64,000 nt of DNA, from NCBI RefSeq assembly GCF_000987775.1, contig NZ_LAHO01000015.1:1-64000 (forward strand). The letters run 5' to 3'. Position numbers and translations under genes: made by a program. Shown in pieces: positions 45,168 through 56,453 of this stretch. Position 1 is the stretch's first letter. Every line of letters begins with the position of its first letter. A model generated the notes under the pieces. That model was not told where the DNA came from, did not search any database, and saw nothing but the letters and a program-made list of their open reading frames with translations. This stretch comes from Arsukibacterium ikkense. GTDB lineage: Bacteria; Pseudomonadota; Gammaproteobacteria; Enterobacterales; Alteromonadaceae.

Positions 45168-47576
45168 ATGATTAGTCGGGTTGAAGTGTGGTTGCGCTGG
45201 GCAAGGCGCAGCCTAAGCCGCAGCCATTGGTTAACCCGGCTGCTGCAATTAACCGTGTCTAAGGGCTCAGGGATAAGGCCGGGCCTTATTATGATCCAGC
45301 TGGATGGTTTATCCCAGCCGCAGTTACAGCAGGCACTGAAGTGCGGCAGAATGCCGTTTTTACGCCGCTTGCTACAGCGGGAGCATTATATTTTACAAGC
45401 ACTTTACTCGGGATTGCCGGCAACAACGCCTGCGGTGCAGGCTGAACTGTTTTACGGGGTGAAAACAGCGGTGCCTGCATTTTCGTTTCGCGATAAGCAA
45501 TCTGGCGAGTTAGTTAAGATGTTGCAGCCTGAGACCGCTGCCCAGGTAGAAGCCAGCCTGAACGAACTGAGCCCTGCGCCCCTGCTGCAAGACGGCAGTG
45601 CCTATGCCAATATTTATACTGGTGGTGCGGCTGAGTCGCATTTTTGCGCTGCCTCGATGGGCTGGGGGGCCGCACTACGCGCCGCTAACCCGCTGGTGTT
45701 ATTGGTGCTTGTTGTTAGTAATTTATACAGCGTGCTGCGGATTATTGGTTTGTTTTTTTTAGAGCTTGCTTTGGCGGTAGTGGATTTTTGTCGCGGCATT
45801 ATTAAAGGCCAGGATTTTGTCAGTGAATTGAAATTTATCCCGGCGCGGGTTGCTGTGTCGATCGTGTTGCGCGAACTTTGTGTGATCGGCGGCAAAATTG
45901 ATATCAGCCGAGGTTTGCCTGTCGTGCACATTAATTTACTGGGTTACGACGAGCAATCGCACCGGCGCGGACCCTCATCGTTGTTTGCTCATTGGACGTT
46001 AAAGGGTATTGATAACAGTATTGAGCGTTTATGGCGCGCAGCGCAGCACTCGCAGTGGCGCAGTTATCAGTTATGGCTGTACTCTGATCACGGTCAGGAA
46101 AAAGTGATGCCTTATCACCGGCTGCAGGGTTACCCGTTGCAGCAGGCGGTTGCCCTGAGCTTTGAAAAACTCACCGCCTCACCAGCAATATTGCGGCGGA
46201 AGGTGACTGGCAGCGTGCACACTCAGCGCGCCAGATTGTTGGGTGGCAGCAAGGTGCAGCGCTTGCTGGTAGTGGGTAATAATGATGATACCCACCCAGC
46301 CGACAGCGAGCTAAAGGTAGCGGCGCAGGGGCCTGTGGGCCATATCTATGCCGCCGCGTCGCTGAATCAGGCTGACAGCCGCTTTATCGCCACTGAGCTG
46401 GCAAGTGTGCATAAAGTACCGCTGGTATTGGTGCTGGAGCAACCTGAACGGTTAAGAGCCACCACCGCCGCTGGCGATTATTATCTGCCAGAGGATAAAG
46501 CCATTATTTTTGGTGCGGATCATCCGTTTCTGGACAGTGTCAGTGACGATATATTGCGGCTATGCCAGCACCCCAATGCCGGCGATGTAGTGATAATGGG
46601 CTGGTGCAAAGGCGTAGAAGCTTTGTCGTTTGCCGATGAAAATGGCGCCCATGCCGGAGCAACGCCGGCTGAAACCCATGGTTTTGCACTGCTGCCAGAA
46701 GCGTTAGCGTTGGCTCCGGCACAGCATGATTATTTACGACCAACAGATATCTATCATGCTGCTTTGCGGTATCTGGGGCGCTCACCACGGCATTTGCCTG
46801 CCCGAGCCAGCACTGCGCAGCCACCAAAAGATAGCCTGAGGGTAATGACGTACAACGTTCATAGTTGTATTGGCCTGGACGGCAAAGTGGATGTGGAGCG
46901 CATAGCCAGAGTGATTGCCCAGGGCAACCCTGACGTGGTGGTGTTGCAGGAGCTGGATGTTGGCCGGGACCGCAGTTTAGGCCTGGATCAGGCAGAACTC
47001 ATCGCCCGTTATCTGCAGATGGAGTTTCATTTTCATCCGGCCATGCACATAGAGGAAGAACAATATGGTGATGCCATTTTAACCCATTTGCCGTTAAAGC
47101 TGGTGAAAGCCGCTGCTCTGCCCGGCTTGGATGATAAACCACAACTGGAACCGCGTGGCGCGATTTGGGTTACCGTAGAAATGCATGGGCAGCAGCTGAA
47201 TATTATTAATACCCATTTGGGCTTGCAACCGCGGGAGCGACTGGCACAAATTGATGCTTTATTGGGAGCAGAGTGGCTGGGCCACCCGGATTGCCGCGGC
47301 CCGGTGATATTTTGTGGCGATCTGAATGCTCAGCCGGCATCGGAGGTATATAGGCGGCTCAGCCAGACCATGACAGACGCCCAAACCATGCTGAAAGGGC
47401 ATAGGCCCAGAGGCACCTTTCCCAGTCGCTTTGCTGCCATCCGGATTGACCATATTTTTGTCAGCGCGGCCTGGCAGGTGACAGCAGTTGACATCGCCGG
47501 CTCTTATCAGGCAAAAGTGGCGTCAGATCACTTGCCTCTATTGATAGAGCTGACCATACCGCAGTTAGACATCTGA
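45168..47576 (+). CDS. Fusion: alkaline-phosphatase-superfamily domain + EEP phosphodiesterase domain
   Basis: This 802-residue protein joins two phosphoester hydrolases. Part one (about 38-540) has the alkaline-phosphatase fold: metal Asp46 in MIQLDGLSQ, a T-x-P nucleophile at Thr86, NLLGYDEQSHRRGP, and SDHGQE at about 307. It contains a hydrophobic hairpin at about 173-210, likely a membrane anchor. Part two (about 555-800) is an endonuclease/exonuclease/phosphatase domain with MTYNVHSCIG, LQELDVGRDRS, NTHLGLQPRE, CGDLNAQP, IDHIF and SDHLPL, all catalytic positions kept. EEP relatives include sphingomyelinases and inositol phosphatases. GGGAGGG precedes the ATG. It ends the four-gene unit and may work on phosphoglycolipids. 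Confidence 0.85.
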   Translation: MISRVEVWLRWARRSLSRSHWLTRLLQLTVSKGSGIRPGLIMIQLDGLSQPQLQQALKCGRMPFLRRLLQREHYILQALYSGLPATTPAVQAELFYGVKTAVPAFSFRDKQSGELVKMLQPETAAQVEASLNELSPAPLLQDGSAYANIYTGGAAESHFCAASMGWGAALRAANPLVLLVLVVSNLYSVLRIIGLFFLELALAVVDFCRGIIKGQDFVSELKFIPARVAVSIVLRELCVIGGKIDISRGLPVVHINLLGYDEQSHRRGPSSLFAHWTLKGIDNSIERLWRAAQHSQWRSYQLWLYSDHGQEKVMPYHRLQGYPLQQAVALSFEKLTASPAILRRKVTGSVHTQRARLLGGSKVQRLLVVGNNDDTHPADSELKVAAQGPVGHIYAAASLNQADSRFIATELASVHKVPLVLVLEQPERLRATTAAGDYYLPEDKAIIFGADHPFLDSVSDDILRLCQHPNAGDVVIMGWCKGVEALSFADENGAHAGATPAETHGFALLPEALALAPAQHDYLRPTDIYHAALRYLGRSPRHLPARASTAQPPKDSLRVMTYNVHSCIGLDGKVDVERIARVIAQGNPDVVVLQELDVGRDRSLGLDQAELIARYLQMEFHFHPAMHIEEEQYGDAILTHLPLKLVKAAALPGLDDKPQLEPRGAIWVTVEMHGQQLNIINTHLGLQPRERLAQIDALLGAEWLGHPDCRGPVIFCGDLNAQPASEVYRRLSQTMTDAQTMLKGHRPRGTFPSRFAAIRIDHIFVSAAWQVTAVDIAGSYQAKVASDHLPLLIELTIPQLDI

Positions 47577-47592
47577 GCAGGTCAGGTCTATG

Positions 47593-49319
<1,727 letters not shown>

Positions 49320-49330
<11 letters not shown>

Positions 49331-50129
49331 AGGGCGCACCCGTGTTAAACAGCTTATGGCTATTGGCAACGCTGGCAGCAGCCAACTGTTGCATACTAAT
49401 GTTTTTTAAATGGCAGATGTGCTCAGCAATGGCTGGCAGTAAAGCCGGTTCATTATATTTAGGGCGTGGTTTAATGGTGCGGGGCAGTAAATAAGGGGCA
49501 TCCGTTTCCAGTAACAGCCGGTCTAACGGCAGATACTCAATAGCTTGTTGCAGGCTCTGGCTGCGACGCTCATCACATATCCAGCCGGTAATGCCAATAT
49601 ATAAACCTAAATCCAGATAGGCTTTCAGCTGAGCAGTGTCGCCAGTAAAACAATGGGCAACACCATGGTTAATATGCTGCTCTGTCAGCATTGCCAGCTG
49701 GGTTGGGAAGGCATCCCGCTCGTGCAGATATAAGGGTTTTTGCTGTTGCTTTGCCAGTTGTAGCTGACTGGCAAACACCTGTTGCTGCGCCGGCCTTGGG
49801 GAGAAGTCACGGTTAAAATCCAGACCACATTCACCAACAGCGACCACAGAGGGCTGTGTCAGCAGCTGACTGAGTTGTGCCAGCCAGTCATGTGTAACCA
49901 GGCCAGCCTGATGTGGATGCACGCCCGCTGTGGTATAGCACTGCGGATGAGTAATACAAAACTGCTGATTCTGCTGGCTTTCGCTGATGTCGGACCCGAT
50001 CAGCAGCATACCACTGACCCCGGCGTGTTGTGCTCTTTGCCAGATATGCTGCTCTATGCCGGTAAACTGCCGGCAAAACAAATTAACGCCACTGTCAAAC
50101 CAGCTTAGCTGAGCTTCTGCTGTGGCCAT
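49320..50129 (-). CDS. tatD: TatD-family DNase
   Basis: This 269-residue metal-dependent hydrolase matches E. coli TatD: DSGVNLFCRQF near the start, AGVHPHQAG, VGECGLDFNRDFS, HCFTGDTAQLKAYLDLGLYIGITGW (core YIGITGW) and LLETDAPYLLPR. E. coli TatD is a 3'-5' exonuclease involved in DNA repair and RNA quality control. The first metal motif is VNL-type, as in TatD proper rather than YcfH/YjjV. I chose ATG 50129, one base after the preceding stop. It stays linked to tatABC apart from one inserted gene. Confidence 0.94.
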
Positions 50130-50130
50130 G

Positions 50131-50697
50131 TTAGTTGACCCGGCGAACCTTGATGTTGCGGTTGTTATCATCGTTACCAAGCGTAAAAGAATTCAGCATG
50201 CCGCGCTTTATAAAGTGCCGCTCGCCGACGGCGATGGGGTAGTTGCCGCTACCAGTCTGACGCCAGGTCTGGCCATTATCAAATTCAACAATCAGTTCTT
50301 TACGTGGGCTGTAGCTGATACTGCTAACGGTAAGATACAGCTGATCGGTTTGCTTATCTGCCGTTTTTTTATGTTCTAAGCCAAAATCTTCTGCCGCTGG
50401 TGGCGCTTTCGATAATGGTGCCCGGTTCACTGCAGGCGCCGGCAGTGCCGGTGGCTTGCCATGCGTTGGGGTAGCTTTTGCTGAGGCTTCATTGGCGGGA
50501 GTTCTGGCAGGCGCTGCTGGCTTGACACTGGTTGTTGCAAGGTTGATTTCATCATAACAGACCAGTCGCTTTAAGGCGTTTTGCTGTTGCCGGCATTCAT
50601 TCAGCGCCTCAGTTAGCGGGTCGGCGTTAGCTGGTAAACTCAGCAGACTGCTGACAGCCAACGCCAGTAGCGTGGCCAGATAATGTGGTTTGCTCAT
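50131..50697 (-). CDS. Unknown periplasmic protein encoded between tatC and tatD
   Basis: This 188-residue protein has a signal peptide ([25 protein letters not shown]) cut before [15 protein letters not shown]-x10-C-Y-D pattern ([18 protein letters not shown]) recalls the N-terminus of VasI/TagO-like proteins. An Ala/Pro/Lys-rich linker (about 55-105) leads to a C-terminal beta-rich part ([24 protein letters not shown], core [11 protein letters not shown]). The start overlaps tatC by 4 bases (ATGA), with GGAAG upstream. Its Sec signal has no twin-arginine motif, so it is not a Tat substrate. I cannot assign a function. Confidence 0.8.
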   Translation of the reverse strand: MSKPHYLATLLALAVSSLLSLPANADPLTEALNECRQQQNALKRLVCYDEINLATTSVKPAAPARTPANEASAKATPTHGKPPALPAPAVNRAPLSKAPPAAEDFGLEHKKTADKQTDQLYLTVSSISYSPRKELIVEFDNGQTWRQTGSGNYPIAVGERHFIKRGMLNSFTLGNDDNNRNIKVRRVN

Positions 50698-51452
50698 TGT
50701 TGTTCTTCCTCTGTAGCTGGTTCGGGATCTGGCTTGGGCGTATAAAAGCGGCTTAGCCACAGGCCTGCTTCAAATAGCAACCACATCGGTACCGCCAGCA
50801 ATGTTTGTGATAAGACATCAGGTGGGGTAAGGAACATGCCCAAGACAAAAGCACCAACTATGATATAGGGCCGTTTACTGGCCAGCGTGGCAGGAGTCAC
50901 GGTACCTGTCCAGACCAGTAGCAAAATGGCTACCGGTATTTCAAAAGATAAACCAAAGGCAAAAAACAGCTTTAACACAAAGTCGAGATAGCTGCTGATA
51001 TCGGTGGCCACTGTTACACCCTCGGGCGCGACGCTGGTAAAAAAGGCAAATACGATGGGAAAGACCACGAAGTAGGCAAAGGCAATACCAGCGTAAAACA
51101 GCAGGGTGCTGCTGATGACTAATGGTGCCATCAGGCGTTTTTCTTTGCCATATAAGGCTGGCGCAATAAATTGCCATATCTGCAACAGAATATAGGGGAT
51201 CGCCAAGCAAATAGCGACAATAAAGGTAAGCTTAAAGGGGGCAAAAAAGGGTGCTGCAACGTCGGTGGCGATCATACTGCTGCCTGCGGGCAGCACGGCA
51301 ATTAACGGCGCCGCCAGCAACTGATAGATGTCAGCGGCAAAATAGGCCAGGGCGGCAAAAACCAGTAGTACTGCAATAACACAACGTAATAAACGATTGC
51401 GTAGTTCCAGTAAGTGGCCTAGCAGGCTGTCGGCTTCCGGTTTAGTTTTCAT
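50694..51452 (-). CDS. tatC: Twin-arginine translocase subunit TatC
   Basis: This 252-residue inner-membrane protein is the receptor for twin-arginine signal peptides. Six hydrophobic segments are visible, starting after [15 protein letters not shown], the conserved N-terminal L-x-E-L-R-x-R motif. The family motif [15 protein letters not shown] contains the conserved glutamate. The C-terminus is cytoplasmic and acidic (EPATEEEQQ). ATG 51452 lies inside the end of tatB. Confidence 0.97.
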   Translation of the reverse strand: MKTKPEADSLLGHLLELRNRLLRCVIAVLLVFAALAYFAADIYQLLAAPLIAVLPAGSSMIATDVAAPFFAPFKLTFIVAICLAIPYILLQIWQFIAPALYGKEKRLMAPLVISSTLLFYAGIAFAYFVVFPIVFAFFTSVAPEGVTVATDISSYLDFVLKLFFAFGLSFEIPVAILLLVWTGTVTPATLASKRPYIIVGAFVLGMFLTPPDVLSQTLLAVPMWLLFEAGLWLSRFYTPKPDPEPATEEEQQ

Positions 51453-51804
51453 CTTTAGGATCAACTGACTTATGGCTATGGTTAGATATGGCTGGCGCAG
51501 GCGTTTTTGGTTTTGTCAGTTCTGCCACGGGCGGGTTGACCGATTTAGCTGCGGCACGCAGCTCGTCTAAAGCGGCCTGTTCGTCAGCGGTCAGATTCAG
51601 CAGGTTTTTGCTCTCAGCGTCTTTTAATTTCTGATGCAGCTCGTGGACCCGCAGGTTCTCACTTAGCTCAGCCTGCATCTGGGCGCCAAACTGTTTAACA
51701 CTGCGTACCGTTTTGACTGCACTGCGAATAGCGCCGGGCAGCCGCTCCGGGCCCAGCACCAATAAGGCAATCACGCCAATAACCAACAGCTCCCAGAAAC
51801 CCAT
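51442..51804 (-). CDS. tatB: Sec-independent protein translocase TatB
   Basis: This 120-residue protein has one N-terminal transmembrane helix ([22 protein letters not shown]), shown by its core [18 protein letters not shown]. The L-G-P-E-R-L-P hinge is specific to TatB. A charged amphipathic helix ([18 protein letters not shown]) follows. The ATG comes directly after the tatA stop. Confidence 0.96.
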   Translation of the reverse strand: MGFWELLVIGVIALLVLGPERLPGAIRSAVKTVRSVKQFGAQMQAELSENLRVHELHQKLKDAESKNLLNLTADEQAALDELRAAAKSVNPPVAELTKPKTPAPAISNHSHKSVDPKDEN

Positions 51805-52053
51805 TTAGTGTTTATCTTTGTCAGTTTGCTTGGTTTGCTCAGGTTGGCTGTCGTTTTGGCTGCGTTGTGAATCAGCCAGTTGCTCGGGTTTATCGTCGTC
51901 TTGTGGCTCTTCATCTTTAATAGAGCTGCGAAAGCCCTTAATGGCTGAGCCCAGATCAGTACCAATACCACGAAGCTTCTTGGTGCCAAATAACAATACT
52001 ATAATTGCCAGTACAATAAGCAATTGCCAAATACTAAATCCACCAACACCCAT
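51805..52053 (-). CDS. tatA: Sec-independent protein translocase TatA
   Basis: This 82-residue pore-forming subunit has one helix ([22 protein letters not shown]) with the TatA F-G-T-K-K-L hinge, then the amphipathic helix [11 protein letters not shown] with the conserved FG/FR features. The tail is hydrophilic and rich in Asp, Gln and Lys. GAGGG lies 7 bases before the ATG. It is the first gene of tatABC, 53 bases after ubiB. Confidence 0.97.
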   Translation of the reverse strand: MGVGGFSIWQLLIVLAIIVLLFGTKKLRGIGTDLGSAIKGFRSSIKDEEPQDDDKPEQLADSQRSQNDSQPEQTKQTDKDKH

Positions 52054-52106
52054 AATAATACCCTCTGTAATCTATGCTGAAATCGCCGCGCCAGTTTGCA
52101 ACAAGT

Positions 52107-53735
52107 TTATGACAATAGTGCTTTTGCGCTGAAAAAGATAGCCCCGCCCAGTAAGGCGCCACCCAGCCATAGTGCGCCAAAGCTAAGGGCTATAGTACCA
52201 CTTATCAGGGTGCCAGCCGCAAGCGCCGCAGCAATAATTTGCTGGCTGGCTTTATGCTGCTGTAACTGCAGCAGTTGCAGCTGTTGTACCAGCATGGCCT
52301 GCTGTTTTGGCCCCTGCTCCAGATAACGATGCAGTAAGGTTGGCATTTGTGGCAGTTTTTCTGCCCAGTAAGGCGCGTTGTCTTTTACCTGGCGCCATAG
52401 TGCCGGTACGCCTACCTGCTGTTTTACCCAGCTCTCTAAAAAGGGTTTGGCTGTTTTCCAAAGATCAAGCTGCGGGTAAAGTTGCCGGCCCAGCCCTTCG
52501 ACATACAACAGGGTTTTTTGCAGCAACACCAATTGTGGTTGCACCTGCATGTTAAAACGCCGGGCAGTGCTGAATAAATTCAGTAGCACATGGCCAAAGG
52601 AGATGTCGGCCAGCGGTTTTTGGAAGATGGGCTCGCAAACGGTACGAATAGCGCTTTCGAATTCTTCAACATTGGTATCTATCGGTACCCAGCCAGAATC
52701 AAGATGCAGCTGGGCCACTTTGCGATAGTCGCGATTAAAAAACGCCACGAAATTTTCGGCCAGGTAGCGTTTGTCTTCACTGTTTAAGGTACCGACGATG
52801 CCGCAATCAATGCCGATATACTTCGGATTTTCAGGGTGTTCACGGGAGACGAAAATGTTGCCAGGGTGCATATCGGCATGAAAGAAACTGTCACGAAACA
52901 CCTGAGTAAAAAAGACTTCTACCCCGCGCTTGGCCAGCAATTCCATATCTGTATGCTGTGCGTTCAGCGCAGCGATGTCTGATACCGGGATGCCATAAAT
53001 CCGCTCCATCACCATCACATTGGGCCGGCTGAAGTCACTGTGTACATAAGGAATGTACAGTGAGTCGGAGCCTTCAAAATTGCGCCGCAACTGAATGGCA
53101 TTAGCCGCTTCCCGTTGTAAGTCGAGCTCGTCGAGGATCGTTTTGCGGTATTCCGATACCACTTCGCGCGGCCGCAGGCGTTTGCCGTCGGGCAAATAGC
53201 GGGCTGCAATGGCAGCCAAACCATCCATTAAATCCAGATCAGCAATAATTTGTTTGCGAATATCCGGCCGGATCACTTTAATCACCACATCGGCTTCGCT
53301 GCCATCAGTCAGGCGCAGCACCGCTGCATGCACTTGTGCGATCGATGCTGATGCCAATGGCGTAACACTGAAACTGCTGAATAGCTCACTGATGTCATTT
53401 AGCTCCAGTGCGTGTTCAATCATGCGCTGGGCTTGCTCACCCGGGAATGGATCGACTTTGTCCTGCAGTTTAGCCAACTCATCAGCGATGTCGGCCGGCA
53501 GCAGATCGCGCCGGGTAGATAGCATCTGGCCGAATTTGATCCAGACCGGCCCCAGGCTTTGCAGCGCCAGTCGCAGCCGCTTGCCAATGGTGTAGGCTGG
53601 GTAACGGTTGCGTAACCAAAAGGCGCTGCTGCGTGTGGCCCTGGCATACCAAGGTAGCCAGGCTGGCGGGATTAGCTCATCCAGGCCGTATTGCAGTAAG
53701 GTTTTTTGAATTTGGTAAAAACGGCTGAATCGCAC
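52107..53735 (-). CDS. ubiB: UbiB, ubiquinone biosynthesis ATPase/kinase-like protein
   Basis: This 542-residue protein belongs to the ADCK/UbiB atypical kinase family. The K-x-G-Q motif is in [16 protein letters not shown], the Ala-rich loop in [13 protein letters not shown], and the catalytic-type [11 protein letters not shown] and GIDCGIVG follow. Two C-terminal hydrophobic helices ([21 protein letters not shown] and [12 protein letters not shown]) anchor it in the membrane. It supports ubiquinone synthesis, probably by extracting lipid intermediates. It lies 3 bases after ubiJ. Confidence 0.96.
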   Translation of the reverse strand: MRFSRFYQIQKTLLQYGLDELIPPAWLPWYARATRSSAFWLRNRYPAYTIGKRLRLALQSLGPVWIKFGQMLSTRRDLLPADIADELAKLQDKVDPFPGEQAQRMIEHALELNDISELFSSFSVTPLASASIAQVHAAVLRLTDGSEADVVIKVIRPDIRKQIIADLDLMDGLAAIAARYLPDGKRLRPREVVSEYRKTILDELDLQREAANAIQLRRNFEGSDSLYIPYVHSDFSRPNVMVMERIYGIPVSDIAALNAQHTDMELLAKRGVEVFFTQVFRDSFFHADMHPGNIFVSREHPENPKYIGIDCGIVGTLNSEDKRYLAENFVAFFNRDYRKVAQLHLDSGWVPIDTNVEEFESAIRTVCEPIFQKPLADISFGHVLLNLFSTARRFNMQVQPQLVLLQKTLLYVEGLGRQLYPQLDLWKTAKPFLESWVKQQVGVPALWRQVKDNAPYWAEKLPQMPTLLHRYLEQGPKQQAMLVQQLQLLQLQQHKASQQIIAAALAAGTLISGTIALSFGALWLGGALLGGAIFFSAKALLS

Positions 53736-53738
53736 CTG

Positions 53739-54347
53739 TTACTCCTTGGGGCCGGGCAGCGAGGCAGCCAGGCGCTCAACCCGGGCACTGAGCTCACTGA
53801 CCTGCTGGCTAAACTGTTGCAATTCAAGGCTGCCGGGAGTGAGTAATAACTCGTCCTGCGCCAGCATAGTGACGCTCTGATCCAGCAAGCTGGCTTTGTC
53901 GCTAAGATAATGTTGCAACTGGCGAATACTTAAGCCAATTTTATGAGCCAGCGCATCGCCGACATAGCCTGACAAGGCTTCCTGCCAGTCGGGATTAAGG
54001 CTTTGCAAAAAATAGCTGTATTGCTGGGCGACCTGAATATCGCCATCAATTTGCAGCGCATCGGCTTTAATTAAACGGGTAAGCTGACTGGCATCACGCA
54101 ACTGACGCAAGCTGGCCAAGTCGGTGCTGATCGCACAATCAACCACTTCATGATGTTGATTAAATAACAAGCGGTCAGTGCCTGCGGTCAGCACCAGGCG
54201 CAGTTTAAATTCCCGTAGGGTAAAAGCCAGTTGTTTACCTTGTAACTTTTTCAAACGCGCTGCTGCACCGCTATCCATACTAATCAGGCTATGGCAAAGT
54301 TTTTCAGCCGTGCCACAAAGAAGCTGGGGCAGCAGGGTGGGCAGCAT
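53739..54347 (-). CDS. ubiJ: UbiJ, accessory lipid-binding factor for ubiquinone synthesis
   Basis: This 202-residue protein has an N-terminal SCP2-like lipid-binding domain (about 15-110, with GKQLAFTLREFKLRLVL) and a C-terminal coiled coil (LQQFSQQVSELSARVERLA). With UbiK it organises the late ubiquinone hydroxylases and methylases in a soluble complex. The start shares one base with the ubiE stop. Identification rests on both domain pattern and its place between ubiE and ubiB. Confidence 0.93.
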   Translation of the reverse strand: MLPTLLPQLLCGTAEKLCHSLISMDSGAAARLKKLQGKQLAFTLREFKLRLVLTAGTDRLLFNQHHEVVDCAISTDLASLRQLRDASQLTRLIKADALQIDGDIQVAQQYSYFLQSLNPDWQEALSGYVGDALAHKIGLSIRQLQHYLSDKASLLDQSVTMLAQDELLLTPGSLELQQFSQQVSELSARVERLAASLPGPKE

Positions 54348-55102
54348 CAGAATTTGAAACCGCGGTGCAATGCTACAATACCACCCGTCAGGTTATGGTA
54401 ACTCACTTCAGCAAAGCCCGCGTCAACCATCATGGCTTTTAAGGTTTCCTGATCAGGATGCATCCGGATAGATTCCGCCAGATACTGATAACTTTCCTTA
54501 TCGTTTGCGATTAACTGGCCCATAATGGGGAGCAATTTAAATGAGTACATATCATAAACTTTGCTGAGCCATTGTTGTTCCGGTTTTGAGAATTCCAGCA
54601 CTAACAGACGGCCACCGGGTTTTAAAACCCGAAACATCGATTTTAACGCCGCCGCCTTATCCGTCACGTTGCGCAGGCCAAAGCCGATGCTGATGATATC
54701 AAAGCTGCTGTCAGCAAAGGGCAGGGCTTCGGCATTGGCCTGGACAAATTCAATGTTATTGATCAGGCCTAAATCACGTAACTTATCACGGCCAACATTG
54801 AGCATGGACTCATTGATATCAGCCAGTACTACTTTGCCGGTGGCGCCGACCCGGCGTGAAAACAACGCCGCAATGTCCCCTGTGCCGCCCGCCAGATCAA
54901 GCACCTGCTGGCCAGGCCTGACACCGCTGCAGTCCAGGGTGAAACGCTTCCACAACCGATGAATACCCAATGACATCACATCGTTCATTACATCGTATTT
55001 GGCCGCAACCGAGTGAAACACATTGGCTACCAGCGATACTTTTTCAGCAGCCGGCACCGTTTTGTAGCCGAAGTGAGTCGTGTCGTGTTGTTGTTCAGTC
55101 AT
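54347..55102 (-). CDS. ubiE: Ubiquinone/menaquinone C-methyltransferase UbiE
   Basis: This 251-residue SAM-dependent enzyme methylates the quinone ring at C2. The family marks are [25 protein letters not shown] (core FGYKTVP), [17 protein letters not shown], the SAM-binding [12 protein letters not shown], and [12 protein letters not shown]. The C-terminus [15 protein letters not shown] is nearly that of E. coli. It is the first gene of ubiE-ubiJ-ubiB-tatABC. Confidence 0.98.
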   Translation of the reverse strand: MTEQQHDTTHFGYKTVPAAEKVSLVANVFHSVAAKYDVMNDVMSLGIHRLWKRFTLDCSGVRPGQQVLDLAGGTGDIAALFSRRVGATGKVVLADINESMLNVGRDKLRDLGLINNIEFVQANAEALPFADSSFDIISIGFGLRNVTDKAAALKSMFRVLKPGGRLLVLEFSKPEQQWLSKVYDMYSFKLLPIMGQLIANDKESYQYLAESIRMHPDQETLKAMMVDAGFAEVSYHNLTGGIVALHRGFKF

Positions 55103-55196
55103 GGGGTTGCCTGTTTCAGCGCTAAAAGAATGAATAGTGTAAAAGAATTGGCTGCGCTAGCCAACAGCTGTATATACGCAACAGCTAACGGCAGGT

Positions 55197-56219
55197 TCAA
55201 CCAGGTTGTAACATTAATTCGTCGGCCACCTGGTTGCGGCCACGTTCTTTAGCCAGTTTCAGCACTTGTGAGCTGCGCGCTAAAAATTGATACCAGCTCT
55301 CTTTGGCTTGAAACAAAGACACACCAAGCGAAATTGTGATCTTCGGCAGGCTTTTTTTATCTCTGGACGACACAAACCGCAGTTTTTCGACACCTTTGCG
55401 TACTTGCTCCGCTATTTCGTTAGCAGTGCGCAAGTCGACATCAGGCAACAGCAATATAAACTCTTCGCCACCGGAACGCACGGGCAACCCACTGGCTTGC
55501 ACGTAACTGCCTACTTTACGGGCCACCTTGCTCAGAATAACATCACCAATAGTGTTACCATAGTCCTGATTAAAACGGCTGAAGTGGTCGATATCAATGA
55601 CGATGGCGGCAATTTGACGCTGCGGCTGTTCGGTTAGCCAGATATCTACCTGATTTTGCATAGCAATGCGGTTATACAAGCCGGTTAACGGATCCTGCAT
55701 TTTTTGTAACTTAAGCTGTTCCAATTCATGTCGCAACTGGTGGCTTTGTTGATTCGCCATGGCCAATTGCTGATGTAGTTGTTGTTGTTGCTGCTGATAA
55801 GTATGAGTCTGCGTTTTGATAGCTGCGGCTATTTCACCGAGAGCTGCAGGTGTTGCGGCCAGCTGATGAAGCTGCTGATCTAATTGCTGAATAAACAAGC
55901 CGGTTGCTTCGGCGGCCAGATCAGTATACCCAGACAGGCGGCCCACTATGCCGGTGACATCCTGCAGTAGTTGTTCTTGCTCAGCATTTTCGTCTGCCAG
56001 CCAGCGCTGATAAAGCTCGGCCATAATAAAATCATCAAAACCAGCTTTGCTGGCCAGCTTCTGCTCAATGGCCTGGCATAACTCGGCATTGTTGCCGCTG
56101 ATATAGTCGTATGCCACCGCATAGTTTATCGGGTGAATCGCCAATTGGTTGTGCTGCAGGAAAGCTTTGACTAAGCCCGCTTTTTCCAGCGCTTGTTGCA
56201 GCGTATCCTGATACTTCAT
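55197..56219 (-). CDS. Soluble diguanylate cyclase with N-terminal helical domain
   Basis: This protein of about 340 residues has a helical N-terminal region starting MKYQDTLQQALEKAG with the HPINYAVAYDYISGNN motif, common in gammaproteobacterial cyclases. A Gln-rich coiled coil (about 130-185) and a GGDEF domain follow. The A-site RSGGEEF is intact. The position of the I-site reads Q-A-S-G, so product inhibition is probably missing. The start is uncertain: ATG 56219 gives the typical family N-terminus, ATG 56273 is in frame. No transmembrane segment is seen. Confidence 0.88.
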   Translation of the reverse strand: MKYQDTLQQALEKAGLVKAFLQHNQLAIHPINYAVAYDYISGNNAELCQAIEQKLASKAGFDDFIMAELYQRWLADENAEQEQLLQDVTGIVGRLSGYTDLAAEATGLFIQQLDQQLHQLAATPAALGEIAAAIKTQTHTYQQQQQQLHQQLAMANQQSHQLRHELEQLKLQKMQDPLTGLYNRIAMQNQVDIWLTEQPQRQIAAIVIDIDHFSRFNQDYGNTIGDVILSKVARKVGSYVQASGLPVRSGGEEFILLLPDVDLRTANEIAEQVRKGVEKLRFVSSRDKKSLPKITISLGVSLFQAKESWYQFLARSSQVLKLAKERGRNQVADELMLQPG

Positions 56220-56453
56220 AAGACGATGTTTAGCTCCGCGGCCAATCACTCTATTTTTATTATTCGTTCCCATAGTAACCGAATCCGGCTCGCTGGCAAC
56301 CTGCGATGTTAACAAAATCGCTCAGTCGCTGAAAATAGCGACAAATAACCCGGAATATCTCAGCTCAGTGGTCTGTTTTGTCAGTTTAAGCGGCTTTTAT
56401 CTCAGCTAAATAAGGTTACAATCGATGATATGACATCCAGAGAGATTTAAAAA

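Noticed and set aside
55168..55184. Possible SOS box CTGTATATACGCAACAG near ubiE
   Set aside because: The spacing between CTGT and ACAG is nine bases, not eight, so LexA would not fit.
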